Assembly: GCF_000227665.2 (NCBI RefSeq) | Contig: NZ_CP007030.1 | Coordinates: 806,001-870,000, forward strand | DNA: 64,000 nucleotides | From: Thiomicrospira aerophila AL3 | GTDB lineage: Bacteria; Pseudomonadota; Gammaproteobacteria; Thiomicrospirales; Thiomicrospiraceae | Direction: 5' to 3' | In this document: piece by piece, positions 39,102 to 48,464 of the stretch | Layout: each line of letters starts with the position of its first letter | Numbering within the stretch: the first letter of the stretch is position 1 | Made by a program: the position numbers and the translations under genes | The notes under the pieces: generated by a model | The model's input: the letters and a program-made list of their open reading frames with translations, nothing else | The model's database searches: none | What the model was told of the DNA's origin: nothing

Positions 39102-39922
39102 TACCCCGGATTATTACTGCATTAGTTTTATTGGTATTAGCAGGCCTGGCACTCTTTGTCGCGGATGAAACCTGGTGGCCTTACATTGTGCTGGGTGTGG
39201 TTGCTCTGGCGGCGTGGGAATGGCCTAATTTGTATGGCATGCGTGCTGAAATGCTTAAGATCAGCTACAGCCTCGTGGTGGTAAGCTGTGTATGGGGTTT
39301 GTGGCAACTGGATTTAGCCTCTTGGCTCTATGGTTTGGTCCTGATTCAATTGCTTGCTATCGGCTATGGAGTAGGGCGGTATCAGCGCGCTAAGGGGCAA
39401 GTATATGTGTACCAACACCTCTTTGTTGCAATGACCTTAGGCGCGATCTTTATTTCAGCATTAGGACTAGCGCTGATTGAATTACGGTTAAGTTTTTCCG
39501 TCGCCCTGTTGCTGTATGCGATGGCTTTAGTCTGGATTATGGATACCGGTGCCTACTTTGCTGGACGTCAATGGGGAAGGCGCAAGTTAGCGATTTATGT
39601 TAGTCCGGGTAAAAGTTGGGAAGGCGTTTGGGGTGGTTTAGTCCTTGTCACGGTTTTTGCTGCATTTGTGGCCTTTAGTGGGGGACTTAGTTACCTTACC
39701 GGTGAGGCAGTTATTCACAGTCTAGCCTTTATTTTATTGAGTGTGTTGGTTGCGTTTGTATCAGTGGGGGGCGACCTGTTTGAAAGTCTATTAAAACGTC
39801 AGTCTGGGATCAAGGATAGCAGTGGTCTATTACCCGGCCATGGCGGTGTATTGGATCGAGTCGATAGTTTATTAATTGCATTACCCTTGTTTTGGGTGGG
39901 TTGGACATGGTTAGTAGCGTAA
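39095..39922 (+). CDS. cdsA: Phosphatidate cytidylyltransferase
   Basis: Makes CDP-diacylglycerol, the precursor of all phospholipids, in the inner membrane. About seven or eight helices. The C-terminal signature appears as SVGGDLFESLLKRQSGIKDS followed by GLLPGHGGVLDRVDSL near residue 245, and YVSPGKSWEGVWGG near residue 170. Length 275 residues. It is followed directly by rseP; dxr, which lies at or near this position in many relatives, is absent. Confidence 0.95.
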   Translation: MLIPRIITALVLLVLAGLALFVADETWWPYIVLGVVALAAWEWPNLYGMRAEMLKISYSLVVVSCVWGLWQLDLASWLYGLVLIQLLAIGYGVGRYQRAKGQVYVYQHLFVAMTLGAIFISALGLALIELRLSFSVALLLYAMALVWIMDTGAYFAGRQWGRRKLAIYVSPGKSWEGVWGGLVLVTVFAAFVAFSGGLSYLTGEAVIHSLAFILLSVLVAFVSVGGDLFESLLKRQSGIKDSSGLLPGHGGVLDRVDSLLIALPLFWVGWTWLVA

Positions 39923-41325
39923 TTTGGTCTATTCTGGGTTTTATCGTCTTAATCGGTGTATTAGTCACCATTCATGAATGGGGCCATTATGCGGTTGGAC
40001 GCTGGTTTAAAGTAAAAGCCGAGGTATTTTCTGTTGGGTTTGGTAAACCGATTTGGACTCGTCAAGTCGGCGAGACGCAATTCCAATTAGCCGCTATTCC
40101 ATTAGGCGGCTATGTTCGTTTTTTGGATGAGCGCAATGGCCCGGTGGCAGTTGAAGAACAGCACCGTGCTTTTAATCGCCAATCCGTTTATAAACGTTTT
40201 GCTATCGTGGCAGCCGGGCCGGCGATTAATCTCGTGTTTGCTTGGCTGTTATATGTGTTTATTTACTCCGTGGGTGTGGCACAACCTAAAGCGATCTTCG
40301 TGGTGGACAATCCAGCCTCTGCGGTAGGCCAGGCTATGTCATCGCTAACTTTATCAACGCAAGCTGATAATCTTGAGCAGCAGGCCTGGTGGATTACGCA
40401 AATAGAGGGGCGCGATATTTATGGCTGGCAAGGCGTGTCACAAGCACTGGTACAAGGGCTGATTAATCAGCGTGCTAGCCTAAACCTGACGCTCTCTCCC
40501 GATGTCACGGCGGACAGTCCACAACAGCTTGTTTATGTAGACTTACCTATTGGTCAGCTAAATATTAATGATTTTAGTGCCGAAAGTTTGTTTGAATTGG
40601 GTTGGACTCGTTACTTGCCAAGTTTACCCGCTAAACTGGACCGAGTTATTGCAGGCAGTCCCGCTGAACAAGCCGGTTTGCGCACGGGAGATCTGATTGA
40701 GCGGGTGAATGATGATTGGGTGATTAGCTGGCAGGCTTTAGTGGCCTGGGTGCACGCTAATCCGGGTCAGTCCGCAGAAATAACCTATCGTCGTGATGGT
40801 GCAGAGTTTAATACTTGGGTACAATTAGCCGAATTGAATGTCAATGGTGAGCGTCGTGGTCAGTTGGGAGCGAGCGTTTACCAAGATCCAGAATTGATTA
40901 AACAGTATCAACAGACTCAGCAGCTGGGCTTATGGGCGGCATCCTTAGCAGGCTATGAGCAGACGAAGGCCTTGATTAACATGACCTTAACGATGCTGAA
41001 ACGGATGGTTTTAGGTGAAGTCAGTCTAAGCCATTTGTCTGGACCGATTAGTATTGCTGATTTTTCTGGTCAAGCTATCCAGTCAGGCTGGGTGCAGTTT
41101 TTAACCCTAATGGCATTGCTGAGTTTAAGCTTAGGTATTTTGAATTTATTGCCGGTTCCCATGTTGGATGGGGGGCATTTAACTTATTATGTATATGAAA
41201 TGATACGTGGCAAGCCCGTAAGCGAAGGCTTTGAGATGGCAGCGCAGCGTGTTGGATTTTTAATGATTGCAGGCTTGACGCTTCTGGCGATTTCCAATGA
41301 CCTGCTAAGGCTATCAAATGGATAA
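39907..41325 (+). CDS. rseP: Site-2 zinc metalloprotease RseP
   Basis: Inner-membrane protease that finishes cleavage of anti-sigma factor RseA in the sigma-E envelope stress response and clears signal peptides. Start at ATG 39907 (MVSSVIWSILGFIV); an upstream TTG frame adds 5 residues. Zinc motif HEWGH near residue 22; PDZ region with AGSPAEQAGLRTGDLIERVN near residue 245; LNLLPVPMLDGGHL near residue 412 supplies the third ligand. Length 472 residues. It overlaps cdsA by 16 nt and bamA by 8 nt. Confidence 0.95.
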   Translation: MVSSVIWSILGFIVLIGVLVTIHEWGHYAVGRWFKVKAEVFSVGFGKPIWTRQVGETQFQLAAIPLGGYVRFLDERNGPVAVEEQHRAFNRQSVYKRFAIVAAGPAINLVFAWLLYVFIYSVGVAQPKAIFVVDNPASAVGQAMSSLTLSTQADNLEQQAWWITQIEGRDIYGWQGVSQALVQGLINQRASLNLTLSPDVTADSPQQLVYVDLPIGQLNINDFSAESLFELGWTRYLPSLPAKLDRVIAGSPAEQAGLRTGDLIERVNDDWVISWQALVAWVHANPGQSAEITYRRDGAEFNTWVQLAELNVNGERRGQLGASVYQDPELIKQYQQTQQLGLWAASLAGYEQTKALINMTLTMLKRMVLGEVSLSHLSGPISIADFSGQAIQSGWVQFLTLMALLSLSLGILNLLPVPMLDGGHLTYYVYEMIRGKPVSEGFEMAAQRVGFLMIAGLTLLAISNDLLRLSNG

Positions 41326-43621
41326 AATGATTACTCGGTACTTCAAACCTAAATTGCTGGCAACCCTGTGTGCATTAAGTTTTGCATCTGCGGCCGTCGC
41401 TGAAGATTTTGTTATAAGTGATATCCAAGTACAAGGTACCGAACGTATCGGGTTTGAAACCCTCAACACCTATCTTCCTGTTCGAGTCGGTGAAACCCTA
41501 ACACTGGGTTTAGAGCAGGAAAGTATTCGTGCATTATTTCGAACCGGCTTTTTTAATGATATTGCCCTGTTTCGCGGTGACAATAACGAGTTAATTATTC
41601 AAGTGGTCGAGCGACCCTCAATTGCCGACATCACTATTAAAGGCAATCGGTTGATTAAAACCGATGACCTTAAAAAGGCGCTAACCGGTCTGGGGATTAC
41701 CCAGGGTAAAATTTTTAATCCGGTTGAAATGGAACGCGTCATTTTAGATTTACGCCGCCAATACCATAACCAAGGTTACTATGCCGCGCAGGTGCAAATC
41801 ACCTCGGAAGATTTACCACGTAATCGTGTGGCACTTAATATTGATATTACCGAAGGCGCTCCAGCGGCTATTGAGCGGATTAGCCTGGTGGGTAACAACA
41901 CCTATACAGACCGCCGGTTGAAAGGACAGTTGTTATTAAAAGAAACAGTGGTGTTTGGCAGCGCAGATAAATATTCGCGGCCGAAATTGCAGGCCGATTT
42001 GGAAACATTACGTTCATTTTATTTGGACCGAGGGTTTGCTGAATTTGATATCAATTCATCGCAAGTGGCGCTATCGGAAGATTTAACTGAAGTTTATATC
42101 TCAGTGAATATGACCGAAGGTCCGCAGTATCGCATTGATCAAATAAGCTTTAGTGGATCAGAGCGCATCGGCGAAGACGAACTGCGAGAATTGTTGAGCT
42201 TGGAAACGGGTGAGCTATTTTCACGTAGTCGCATCATAGCGGGCATTAATGCCATTCGAGACCGTTTTAGTGATTTAGGCTTTGCGTTCGCGGAAGTAGA
42301 TCCACGCGTGGATTTGAACCAAGAAGACCAACTGGCTAGCATTAATTTTGTGTTAGAAGAAGGTTCACGGGTTTATGTGCGTCAAATCGAAATTGAAGGC
42401 AATACGCGTACTCGTGATCATGTACTTAGACGTGAAATGCGTCAGTTTGAAAGGGCACCTTATTCACTGCAGGCTGTGCGCCAATCTACGTCTCGTTTAA
42501 ATAGATTGGGTTATTTCTCGAGTGTGAATGTCGATACGCGTCGTGTCTCTGATGACGAGGTTGATTTAGTGATTCGAGTGGAAGAACAGCCCACTGGCTC
42601 GTTTACGGCAGGCATTGGTTTTTCCCAGTTGGATGGTATCAGCTTTAACCTAGGGATTGCTGAAAAGAACGTTTTAGGCACGGGTAACGAGCTAGAGCTG
42701 AGTGTCAATTCATCGGTAGCCATTCAAAGTGCGGATTTAGGGTTTACCAATCCTTATTTCACCAAAGATGGTGTGAGTTTATCAACGGGGCTTTTTTATA
42801 GTAAAGTCAATGCCTCTGAGCTAAATATCACCGACTATACGCTAGATCGCATTGGCGCACGAATCAGTGTCGGTTACCCAACTTCAGAACTGACCCGTTT
42901 AAATATGGGCTTGCGTATTGAAGAGGTAGGCGTGAACTGTAATACCAGCAATTTTGTTGACTGTAATAAATTTGTAAGTGACTTTGGTAAGCAAAATGCG
43001 GTCCTATCGCTTACCGGTGGTTGGCGTTATGATAGCCGCAATAGCTTCTTCTTCCCGACGGAAGGTCATCGTGCCAGCCTATCGGCCCAAGCCGCTATCC
43101 CAGGTACATCGGATGTCACCTTTTACAAAGTCTTTTTAGATGAAGCCTGGTGGACACCACTAACCGAAAACTTCACGTTAAAATTATCTGGCTCCTTGGC
43201 TTTTGGTGAAGGCTACGGCGATTTAACTCGTCTGCCGTTCTATGAACGCTTCTTTGCCGGCGGTATTGGATCAGTACGCGGCTTTGAGCCAAACTCATTG
43301 GGTGGTTTTTATACTCCCACTGAAGGTTCAAATCGTCCTCGTGGTGGGGATGCACGTGCGATCACCACCGCTGAATTGGTCTTCCCCATGCCTCTAATTG
43401 AAGATTCAAGTAATATTCGTTTGAGTTGGTTTGTCGATGGCGGTAATATTTACTCCACATTGGATGGCGTTGATCCAAGTGAATTTAGAATTGCTACAGG
43501 TTTAGGTTTTTCCTGGATTACACCGGTTGGGCCCTTAGCGTTTAGCTTCTCTCGACCACTCAAAACTGAAAAGGGCGACAAAACCCAGTCGTTTCAGTTT
43601 AGTTTAGGTGTGCCTTTTTAA
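41318..43621 (+). CDS. bamA: Outer-membrane protein assembly factor BamA
   Basis: Core of the BAM complex that inserts beta-barrel proteins into the outer membrane. Signal peptide to about residue 28 (AAVA-EDF); five POTRA repeats to about residue 430; then a 16-strand barrel with the family motif VRGFEPNSLGG near residue 655 and the C-terminal Phe needed for membrane insertion (LGVPF). Length 767 residues. It overlaps rseP by 8 nt; another in-frame ATG lies 9 nt later. skp follows at 66 bp. Confidence 0.97.
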   Translation: MDKMITRYFKPKLLATLCALSFASAAVAEDFVISDIQVQGTERIGFETLNTYLPVRVGETLTLGLEQESIRALFRTGFFNDIALFRGDNNELIIQVVERPSIADITIKGNRLIKTDDLKKALTGLGITQGKIFNPVEMERVILDLRRQYHNQGYYAAQVQITSEDLPRNRVALNIDITEGAPAAIERISLVGNNTYTDRRLKGQLLLKETVVFGSADKYSRPKLQADLETLRSFYLDRGFAEFDINSSQVALSEDLTEVYISVNMTEGPQYRIDQISFSGSERIGEDELRELLSLETGELFSRSRIIAGINAIRDRFSDLGFAFAEVDPRVDLNQEDQLASINFVLEEGSRVYVRQIEIEGNTRTRDHVLRREMRQFERAPYSLQAVRQSTSRLNRLGYFSSVNVDTRRVSDDEVDLVIRVEEQPTGSFTAGIGFSQLDGISFNLGIAEKNVLGTGNELELSVNSSVAIQSADLGFTNPYFTKDGVSLSTGLFYSKVNASELNITDYTLDRIGARISVGYPTSELTRLNMGLRIEEVGVNCNTSNFVDCNKFVSDFGKQNAVLSLTGGWRYDSRNSFFFPTEGHRASLSAQAAIPGTSDVTFYKVFLDEAWWTPLTENFTLKLSGSLAFGEGYGDLTRLPFYERFFAGGIGSVRGFEPNSLGGFYTPTEGSNRPRGGDARAITTAELVFPMPLIEDSSNIRLSWFVDGGNIYSTLDGVDPSEFRIATGLGFSWITPVGPLAFSFSRPLKTEKGDKTQSFQFSLGVPF

Positions 43622-43687
43622 TCTCAATAGGCTTACAATATAAAGAAGTGTTTTACTATTGTTCATAAAATTAGTGGAATTGAAAAT

Positions 43688-44230
43688 ATGCGTCGTTGGA
43701 TAGCTGTAGCATTAGTTGCAACATGGATGGGGATGTTCTCAGGGCATAGCTTAGCGCAAACTGGTGCTGTTAAGGTCGGTGTCGTGAATGTGGCGGTATT
43801 ATTAGAGCAGTCTCCCCAAGCCAAGTCGGCTAGTGCCGGTTTGGAACAAGAGTTTTCTGTCCAGCAACAAGAATTGATTGGCTTAAACAATCAAATGGAA
43901 CAAAAACAACGCGAGCTGAATCGTGACCGATTAGCCATGACGGAATCACAACAAAATTTGCGTGAACGCGAAGTGGCGATCCTGGGACGTGAAATCCAGC
44001 GTAAGCGTAATGATGTACAAGAGTTACTTAATATTCGTCGTAACGAAGAGTTGGCTAAACTACAAAATGTTGTGAATGATGCCATTCGTGAAGTGGGCCA
44101 ACGGGAAGGTTTCGACCTAATTTTGTATGAAGGCATCGCGTTTACGAGTTCGCGCATTGATTTAACCGAACAAGTGTTACGTTACATGACCGAGCTTCAT
44201 GAACAGCCGCGCTCCAACTTTAATCGTTAA
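43688..44230 (+). CDS. skp: Periplasmic chaperone Skp/OmpH
   Basis: Trimeric jellyfish-shaped chaperone that holds unfolded outer-membrane proteins for BamA. Signal peptide ends near residue 23 (SLA-QTG). The mature protein begins with KVGVVNVAVLLEQSPQAK, then a long charged coiled coil (about residues 60-130) rich in Gln, Arg and Glu, and ends with a VGQREGFDLILYEGIAF strand pair. Length 180 residues. Confidence 0.94.
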   Translation: MRRWIAVALVATWMGMFSGHSLAQTGAVKVGVVNVAVLLEQSPQAKSASAGLEQEFSVQQQELIGLNNQMEQKQRELNRDRLAMTESQQNLREREVAILGREIQRKRNDVQELLNIRRNEELAKLQNVVNDAIREVGQREGFDLILYEGIAFTSSRIDLTEQVLRYMTELHEQPRSNFNR

Positions 44231-44260
44231 ATCTAGCCTACTTAAATAAGGTCTTTGCTG

Positions 44261-45310
44261 GTGAGTTATTCAGGACAACAACTACTAAATCAATTGCTGC
44301 AGTATGGTATGGATGCGCAGCCGGCTGGCGAACTTCCCGCCGAGATAACGGGCATTGCACCTTTGGAAATCGCGCAGCCAACAGAATTAAGTTTTGTCAG
44401 TCAAACCAAGCACTTACACAAGGTGGCTGCATCACAAGCAGGGTTGTTGTTAATTAAGCCAGAATGGCTTGAACAACTGAATAAACCTTTACCCGCGCTA
44501 CTCGTGCCAGACCCCTACGCGGCGTTTGCGATATTAGCGCAGTTTTTTTATCCACTCCCTCGTCATGCATCAGGCATTCACCCGCAAGCGGTGGTTAATC
44601 GCGGTGCGCAAATTGCTTCATCTGCCGTGATTGGCCCATTTGTAGTGATTGAGGCGGGCGCAGTGATTGGTGAAGACGTCGTTATTTCATCGCACAGTCG
44701 AATTGCGACGGGCGCCAAGGTAGGTGCCAGAAGTCGAATTGATAATAATGTATCCATTCTGCATAACTGTGAAGTAGGTGAGGATTGCCATATTAAATCA
44801 GGTGCGGTCATTGGTGGCGATGGCTTTGGTTTTGCACCCTACCAGGGACGTTGGTTAAAAATTCCTCAAATTGGACGTGTCTTAATAGGTAATCGTGTTT
44901 CGATCGGCTCAAATACTTGCATTGATCGTGGCGCCTTGAACGACACCATAATTGGCGATGATTGTATTATCGATAACCTAGTCCATATCGCACACAATGT
45001 TGAGGTGGGACAGGGCACGGCAATGGCAGGTCAGGTTGGCATTGCAGGCAGCACCAAGATTGGTGCATATTGCGTGTTTGCAGGCCAAGCTGGAGCCGTT
45101 GGGCATGTTACTATTGCCGATAAAACAACTTTTATGGCGCGTGGCGCACCGGCTAGTGATATTGCTGAATCAGGTGTGTATTCAGGTTTTCCGGCCATAC
45201 CACACACGCAATGGCAAAAAACTAAAATTCAAACTCGCAAATTGACTGAATTGGCACAGCGTGTCAAACAGCTTGAAAAAAACGTGGCAAAGTTCTCAAC
45301 TGACGACTAG
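44261..45310 (+). CDS. lpxD: UDP-3-O-acylglucosamine N-acyltransferase
   Basis: Third step of lipid A synthesis; adds the N-linked 3-hydroxyacyl chain. I start at GTG 44261, nine bases after AAGG; a TTG at 44255 is closer to AAGG than is usual. Uridine-binding N-terminal domain with PTELSFVSQTKHL near residue 43, then a left-handed beta helix of hexapeptide repeats, GGDGFGFAP near residue 186 and DNLVHIAHNVEVG near residue 237 with the catalytic His. Length 349 residues. fabZ follows after 36 bp. Confidence 0.94.
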   Translation: MSYSGQQLLNQLLQYGMDAQPAGELPAEITGIAPLEIAQPTELSFVSQTKHLHKVAASQAGLLLIKPEWLEQLNKPLPALLVPDPYAAFAILAQFFYPLPRHASGIHPQAVVNRGAQIASSAVIGPFVVIEAGAVIGEDVVISSHSRIATGAKVGARSRIDNNVSILHNCEVGEDCHIKSGAVIGGDGFGFAPYQGRWLKIPQIGRVLIGNRVSIGSNTCIDRGALNDTIIGDDCIIDNLVHIAHNVEVGQGTAMAGQVGIAGSTKIGAYCVFAGQAGAVGHVTIADKTTFMARGAPASDIAESGVYSGFPAIPHTQWQKTKIQTRKLTELAQRVKQLEKNVAKFSTDD

Positions 45311-45346
45311 GCTTGATACTTTCTTTTATTTGGAAAAATAAATTAC

Positions 45347-45784
45347 ATGCTAGATATTAAAGATATATTCGATTACTTGCCGCATCGTTATCCCTTTTTA
45401 TTAGTGGACCGGGTGACTGAAATTGAGCTGGGCGTGTCACTCAAAGGCTATAAAAACGTAACCTTTAATGAGCCCCAGTTCACAGGACATTTTCCCAACA
45501 ATCCGATTATGCCCGGTGTCATGATTGTTGAAGCTATGGCTCAGTGCACTGGTATTTTGGCGTTTAAATCTCAGGAAGTAAAACCTGATGGTAGTACTAT
45601 GTATTATTTAGCCGCAATTGATAATTGTCGTTTTCGTCAACCGGCGGTGCCAGGTGATCGTCTCGATTTTTCAGTGGTCACTACGGGGCAAAAAAGGGGC
45701 ATTTGGAAATTTGAATGCGAGACGCGTATTGATGGCAAAGTCATTGCTTCAGCTGATCTAATGTGTGCTGAACGAAAGGTTTAA
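45347..45784 (+). CDS. fabZ: 3-hydroxyacyl-ACP dehydratase FabZ
   Basis: Dehydrates 3-hydroxyacyl-ACP in fatty acid elongation, competing with LpxA/LpxD for the same substrate. Hot-dog fold with [11 protein letters not shown] near residue 13 and the catalytic segment [20 protein letters not shown] (His and Glu) near residue 47. Length 145 residues. Between lpxD and lpxA, 2 nt from the latter. Confidence 0.97.
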   Translation: MLDIKDIFDYLPHRYPFLLVDRVTEIELGVSLKGYKNVTFNEPQFTGHFPNNPIMPGVMIVEAMAQCTGILAFKSQEVKPDGSTMYYLAAIDNCRFRQPAVPGDRLDFSVVTTGQKRGIWKFECETRIDGKVIASADLMCAERKV

Positions 45785-45786
45785 TT

Positions 45787-46569
45787 ATGACTGCGTTAAT
45801 TCACCCAACTGCCGTTATTCATCCGCAAGCCGAATTAGCAGATGATGTGCGGGTAGGCCCTTATTCTGTTGTTGGGGCGAATGTCAAATTAGATCAAGGC
45901 TGTCAGCTCGATTCCCATGTGGTGATTGAAGGCTACAGCCAAATTGGACCCAATAATCGGTTTTTTCCGTTTAGTTGTATTGGTGCCGAGCCGCAAGATA
46001 AAAAATATCGCAATGAGCCCACTGAGCTTAGAATTGGCAAAGGTAACACTTTTCGTGAAAATGTGACAGTGAATACCGGTACGGTTCAAGATATTGGTTA
46101 CACGCAGATTGGCGATCATAACTGGATTATGGCTGGCGTCCATATTGCTCACGATTGTGTCGTTGGTAATAATACGATTTTTGCCAATGCCGTGGCACTT
46201 GCCGGTCATGTGAAGGTCGATGATTGGGCTATCTTAGGTGGCTACACCTTGGTACATCAATTTTGTCATATTGGCGCGCATGCGTTTTGTGGTATGGGCA
46301 GTGTGATTAACCAAGATGTGCCTAATTATGTGGTGGTATCGGGAAATATTGCCAAACCGCATGGCATTAACTCGGAAGGACTTAAACGCCGTGGTTTTAA
46401 TGAAGCGCAGATTGGTTTAATTAAAAAAGCCTATCGGGTTTTATATCGCAAAGAGCTTAAGTTAGCCCAAGCTGTTGCCGAAATGATGCAAATGAACGAT
46501 GCGCAAGGCACGCTTGATGCATTAATTGCCTTTTTAAATCAAGATCACCATAGTGGCATTATCCGTTAG
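45787..46569 (+). CDS. lpxA: UDP-N-acetylglucosamine acyltransferase
   Basis: First step of lipid A synthesis. Hexapeptide-repeat beta helix with IHPTAVIHPQAEL at the N terminus, ENVTVNTGTV near residue 90, and GVHIAHDCVVGNN near residue 117 containing the catalytic His; the C-terminal helical domain includes KRRGFNEAQIGLIKKAYR near residue 199. Length 260 residues. lpxB begins 17 nt inside its end. Confidence 0.97.
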   Translation: MTALIHPTAVIHPQAELADDVRVGPYSVVGANVKLDQGCQLDSHVVIEGYSQIGPNNRFFPFSCIGAEPQDKKYRNEPTELRIGKGNTFRENVTVNTGTVQDIGYTQIGDHNWIMAGVHIAHDCVVGNNTIFANAVALAGHVKVDDWAILGGYTLVHQFCHIGAHAFCGMGSVINQDVPNYVVVSGNIAKPHGINSEGLKRRGFNEAQIGLIKKAYRVLYRKELKLAQAVAEMMQMNDAQGTLDALIAFLNQDHHSGIIR

Positions 46570-47755
46570 CAGTAGGTCAACCGATCAGCCCGTTTTTGCA
46601 CTAGTAGCCGGTGAGCTGTCAGGCGATACATTGGGCGCTGATTTGATGCAGGGATTGCTCGCTCGCCATCCAAATGCTCGTTTTGTGGGTATTGGTGGCC
46701 CGAAAATGCAAGCACTAGGTTTGGAAAGCTGGGCGGATATGAGTCAGCTATCAATTATGGGGTTTGCCGAGGTAATCAAGCATCTGCCCAAATTACTAAA
46801 ACTGCGTGCTCAGCTTGCAGCACAAATTATTGCACTCAAACCAGATGCGTTTATAGGCATAGATGCGCCTGATTTTAATTTAGGCTTGGCTAAAAAACTC
46901 AAACAAGCAGGCCTGGTGACGGTTCATTACGTTAGCCCGTCTATTTGGGCATGGCGTCCCAAACGTATCCATAAGATTAAAGCTTCGGTATCCGGCATGT
47001 TGGTGCTGTTTCCGTTTGAAGAGGCACTCTATCAGCAACAGCAAATTCCGGTGGCCTGTGTAGGTCATCCGTTAGCAAAACAAGTGCCGAATGATCCGGA
47101 TGATGTCAGTCAGATTCACGCTGCAAAAGCATCACTCGGTATGTCGGACGATCAACCAATCATGGCGGTGTTGCCGGGTTCGCGATTGAGTGAAGTCACC
47201 ACCATGGCGCCGATCTATTTGGATACGCTTTTAAAGTTACATCCGCGTTTTCCGGCCTATCAGTTTGTTATCCCCTGCGTCAATCAGCGGATTTATGAGT
47301 TATTGGCCGACATGCTAGCGCAGCAAGCACCAGGTCTGCCGATCAGCTTAGTGCAAATGCCTGCGCAACCTGTGCTGCAAGCCAGCGATCTCGTGCTCGT
47401 TACCTCCGGTACGGCAACCCTTGAAACGGCCTTAATGGCCAGACCGATGATCATAGCGATTAAAGTTCACCCAGTATCTTACTGGATTATGAAGCGGATG
47501 GCCTTATTGTCCTGGGTCGGCTTGCCGAATATTCTAGCGCAACAAACGATCGTGCCTGAGTTTATTCAGGATGAGGCGCGTGCCGACAAATTGGCCTTAG
47601 CTTTGGGGCAATTGTTGGTCGATGAGCAAGCTCGCGCATCACAACGACGTGCGTTTTATCAACTTAAAGACACGCTCACTCGTGAGTCTGGTCAGCTAGC
47701 GGCGCAAGCTGTTTGTGAATGGGCTGGGCTGGCTACCCCTGTCGAGAGGGCGTAA
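46553..47755 (+). CDS. lpxB: Lipid-A-disaccharide synthase
   Basis: Joins UDP-2,3-diacylglucosamine and lipid X to form the lipid A disaccharide. GT19 family features: AGELSGDTLGADLM near residue 19, GIGGPKMQALG near residue 45, GIDAPDFNLGLA near residue 101, YVSPSIWAWRPKR near residue 124, LPGSRLSEV near residue 206, and SGTATLETALM near residue 285. The start is GTG 46553, overlapping lpxA by 17 nt. Length 400 residues. It overlaps rnhB by 1 nt (TAATG). Confidence 0.96.
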   Translation: MALSVSSRSTDQPVFALVAGELSGDTLGADLMQGLLARHPNARFVGIGGPKMQALGLESWADMSQLSIMGFAEVIKHLPKLLKLRAQLAAQIIALKPDAFIGIDAPDFNLGLAKKLKQAGLVTVHYVSPSIWAWRPKRIHKIKASVSGMLVLFPFEEALYQQQQIPVACVGHPLAKQVPNDPDDVSQIHAAKASLGMSDDQPIMAVLPGSRLSEVTTMAPIYLDTLLKLHPRFPAYQFVIPCVNQRIYELLADMLAQQAPGLPISLVQMPAQPVLQASDLVLVTSGTATLETALMARPMIIAIKVHPVSYWIMKRMALLSWVGLPNILAQQTIVPEFIQDEARADKLALALGQLLVDEQARASQRRAFYQLKDTLTRESGQLAAQAVCEWAGLATPVERA

Positions 47756-48372
47756 TGGCTCAAACCCAGCCAACATTAGCGCGAATTATATTAACAGCCG
47801 AGCAATATCCAACCTCAGTGGGGGTCGATGAAGTCGGTCGTGGTCCATTGGTGGGCGAGGTGGTCGCTGCAGCCGTAGTTCTCCCGGCTGATCATGGTTT
47901 AGTACTAGCGGATTCTAAAAAACTTTCGGTCACTAAGCGTGAAGCGCTGGCTGAACAGATTAAAGCCGTCGCATTGGATTACGCTATAGTCGGTGCAACA
48001 CCGGCACAAATTGACCAGTTAAATATCCTGCAAGCCACATTATGGGCCATGAGTCAGGCGGTTGAGCAGTTAAAAACCAGTTTTAAGCAGGTCTATGTGG
48101 ATGGCAATCGCTGTCCAGCGCTGAATGAACCTTGTCAACCAGTGATAAAAGGGGATGCACGCCTAGATATTATTAGTGCTGCGTCCATTATTGCCAAAGT
48201 CTATCGTGATCAACAAATGGATCTGCTGCACCAGCGTCACCCAGACTATGGTTTTGCGCAACATAAAGGCTATCCGACGGCCGCTCACCTCGCTGCACTG
48301 GAAAAATATGGTCCACTAGCAGAACACCGCCGCAGTTTTAAGCCGGTACAAAGTGTTTTGAAACTCCGTTGA
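47755..48372 (+). CDS. rnhB: Ribonuclease HII
   Basis: Removes RNA from RNA-DNA hybrids, including single ribonucleotides in DNA. Start at ATG 47755 after GAGAGG, although the frame is open further upstream. Catalytic motif GVDEVGRGPLVGEV near residue 21 (Asp, Glu), VYVDGNRCP near residue 113 and KGDARLDIISAASIIAKVYRD (split around residue 138) with the third Asp. Length 205 residues. Last gene of the envelope block, as in E. coli. Confidence 0.96.
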   Translation: MAQTQPTLARIILTAEQYPTSVGVDEVGRGPLVGEVVAAAVVLPADHGLVLADSKKLSVTKREALAEQIKAVALDYAIVGATPAQIDQLNILQATLWAMSQAVEQLKTSFKQVYVDGNRCPALNEPCQPVIKGDARLDIISAASIIAKVYRDQQMDLLHQRHPDYGFAQHKGYPTAAHLAALEKYGPLAEHRRSFKPVQSVLKLR

Positions 48373-48389
48373 GTGCAATTTAATTTTGT

Positions 48390-48411
48390 TATACTTTAAA
48401 CCTAATATAAT
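48390..48411 (+). promoter_or_regulatory. A/T-rich putative promoter region of cheV
   Basis: Two -10-like boxes, TATACT (48390-48395) and TATAAT (48406-48411), lie ahead of cheV. A TTGAGT is 15 bp before the first, a poor spacing. The stretch carries no clear sigma-28 or sigma-54 site. Confidence 0.35.
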
Positions 48412-48464
48412 TTAATTGACGATAACTTAACCACGCTTATCCTCATCATAAACACAGGTGTGCC

